Assembly (NCBI RefSeq): GCF_010894475.1
Contig: NZ_JAAIYB010000041.1
Location: 1 to 32,796 of the forward strand
Length of the DNA stretch: 32,796 bases
DNA from: Myxococcus vastator
Lineage (GTDB): Bacteria; Myxococcota; Myxococcia; Myxococcales; Myxococcaceae
Direction of reading: 5' to 3'
Notes under the pieces: model-generated
What the model saw: only the letters and a program-made list of their open reading frames with translations
Databases searched by the model: none
What the model was told of the DNA's origin: nothing
Position numbers and translations under genes: made by a program
In this document: positions 32,711 through 32,796 of the stretch, piece by piece
How positions within the stretch are numbered: position 1 is the first letter of the stretch
Layout: each line of letters begins with the position of its first letter

Positions 32711-32796
32711 ATGCGGACGGGACGACCCAGGGACGAAAACGTGCGCCTGGCCATTCTCACGGCGGCGCAGGAGCTGGTGCTGGAGAAGGGCTATGC
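32711..32796 (+). CDS. TetR-family regulator, N-terminus only (cut by window end)
   Basis: Only 28 full codons are present: MRTGRPRDENVRLAILTAA then QELVLEKGYA. GRPR, ILTAAQELVLEKGY is the first helix of TetR DNA-binding domains. It is divergent from agpS with 142 bases between and a dyad next to its start. Likely local regulator of the ether-lipid operon, with autoregulation; no ligand can be inferred because the sensor domain is outside the window. Confidence 0.8.
   Translation, partial: MRTGRPRDENVRLAILTAAQELVLEKGY

Overview
This 32.8 kb high-GC window reads as a myxobacterial chromosome, probably Myxococcus or a near relative such as Corallococcus or Pyxidicoccus. The evidence is the dense strong GC3 coding, the many short secreted lipoproteins, a trypsin-PPC protease, a 122-residue MazF without a visible antitoxin, and an animal-like ether-lipid gene set (alkylglycerone-phosphate synthase plus a fatty acyl reductase/acyltransferase). 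From memory, M. xanthus DK1622 has its solitary mazF at MXAN_1659 and its alkylglycerone-phosphate synthase at MXAN_1675. The sixteen-gene step from mazF to agpS counted here agrees with that, but I could not check it by search.

Layout. 1-3.0 kb: the end of a membrane protein, then a secreted-protein/lipoprotein pair. 3.0-5.8 kb: an Rrf2 regulator with a large dyad over its start codon, an epoxide-hydrolase-like gene, a GFA-type zinc protein, and a DUF2652 cyclase-fold protein. 6.0-10.1 kb: a type-B carboxylesterase, a lipoprotein trypsin with a PPC domain, and a lipoprotein with two ComEA-like helix-hairpin-helix units. 10.3-13.5 kb: a decayed stretch with a DUF1801 pseudogene, IS630 and IS21 (istA) fragments, degenerate iterons and a 68-bp palindromic repeat; inside it lies an intact TetR-desaturase pair. 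13.7 kb: mazF. 14.1-18.4 kb: a small lipoprotein, then a catabolic-looking cluster (FAH-family hydrolase, VOC protein, polysaccharide deacetylase) divergent from a GntR regulator and an alpha/beta hydrolase. 18.6-24.4 kb: an unknown protein behind a strong sigma-54-like promoter, a LysR/MFS divergent pair, a small coiled-coil protein, and a membrane pyrophosphatase. 24.9-27.0 kb: a GT1 glycosyltransferase and a lipoprotein.

27.1-32.6 kb is the most coherent system. Three minus-strand genes overlap by 1 to 4 bases: alkylglycerone-phosphate synthase, a fatty acyl reductase fused to a DHAP/G3P-type acyltransferase, and an extended SDR. Together they could make every intermediate of the peroxisomal-type ether-lipid route: acyl-DHAP, fatty alcohol, alkyl-DHAP and, if the SDR is the missing reductase, 1-alkyl-glycerol-3-phosphate. 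A divergent TetR gene, cut by the window end, has a long dyad in the shared promoter region and is the likely regulator.

Functions are assigned from motifs read by eye; no alignment or database search was possible.
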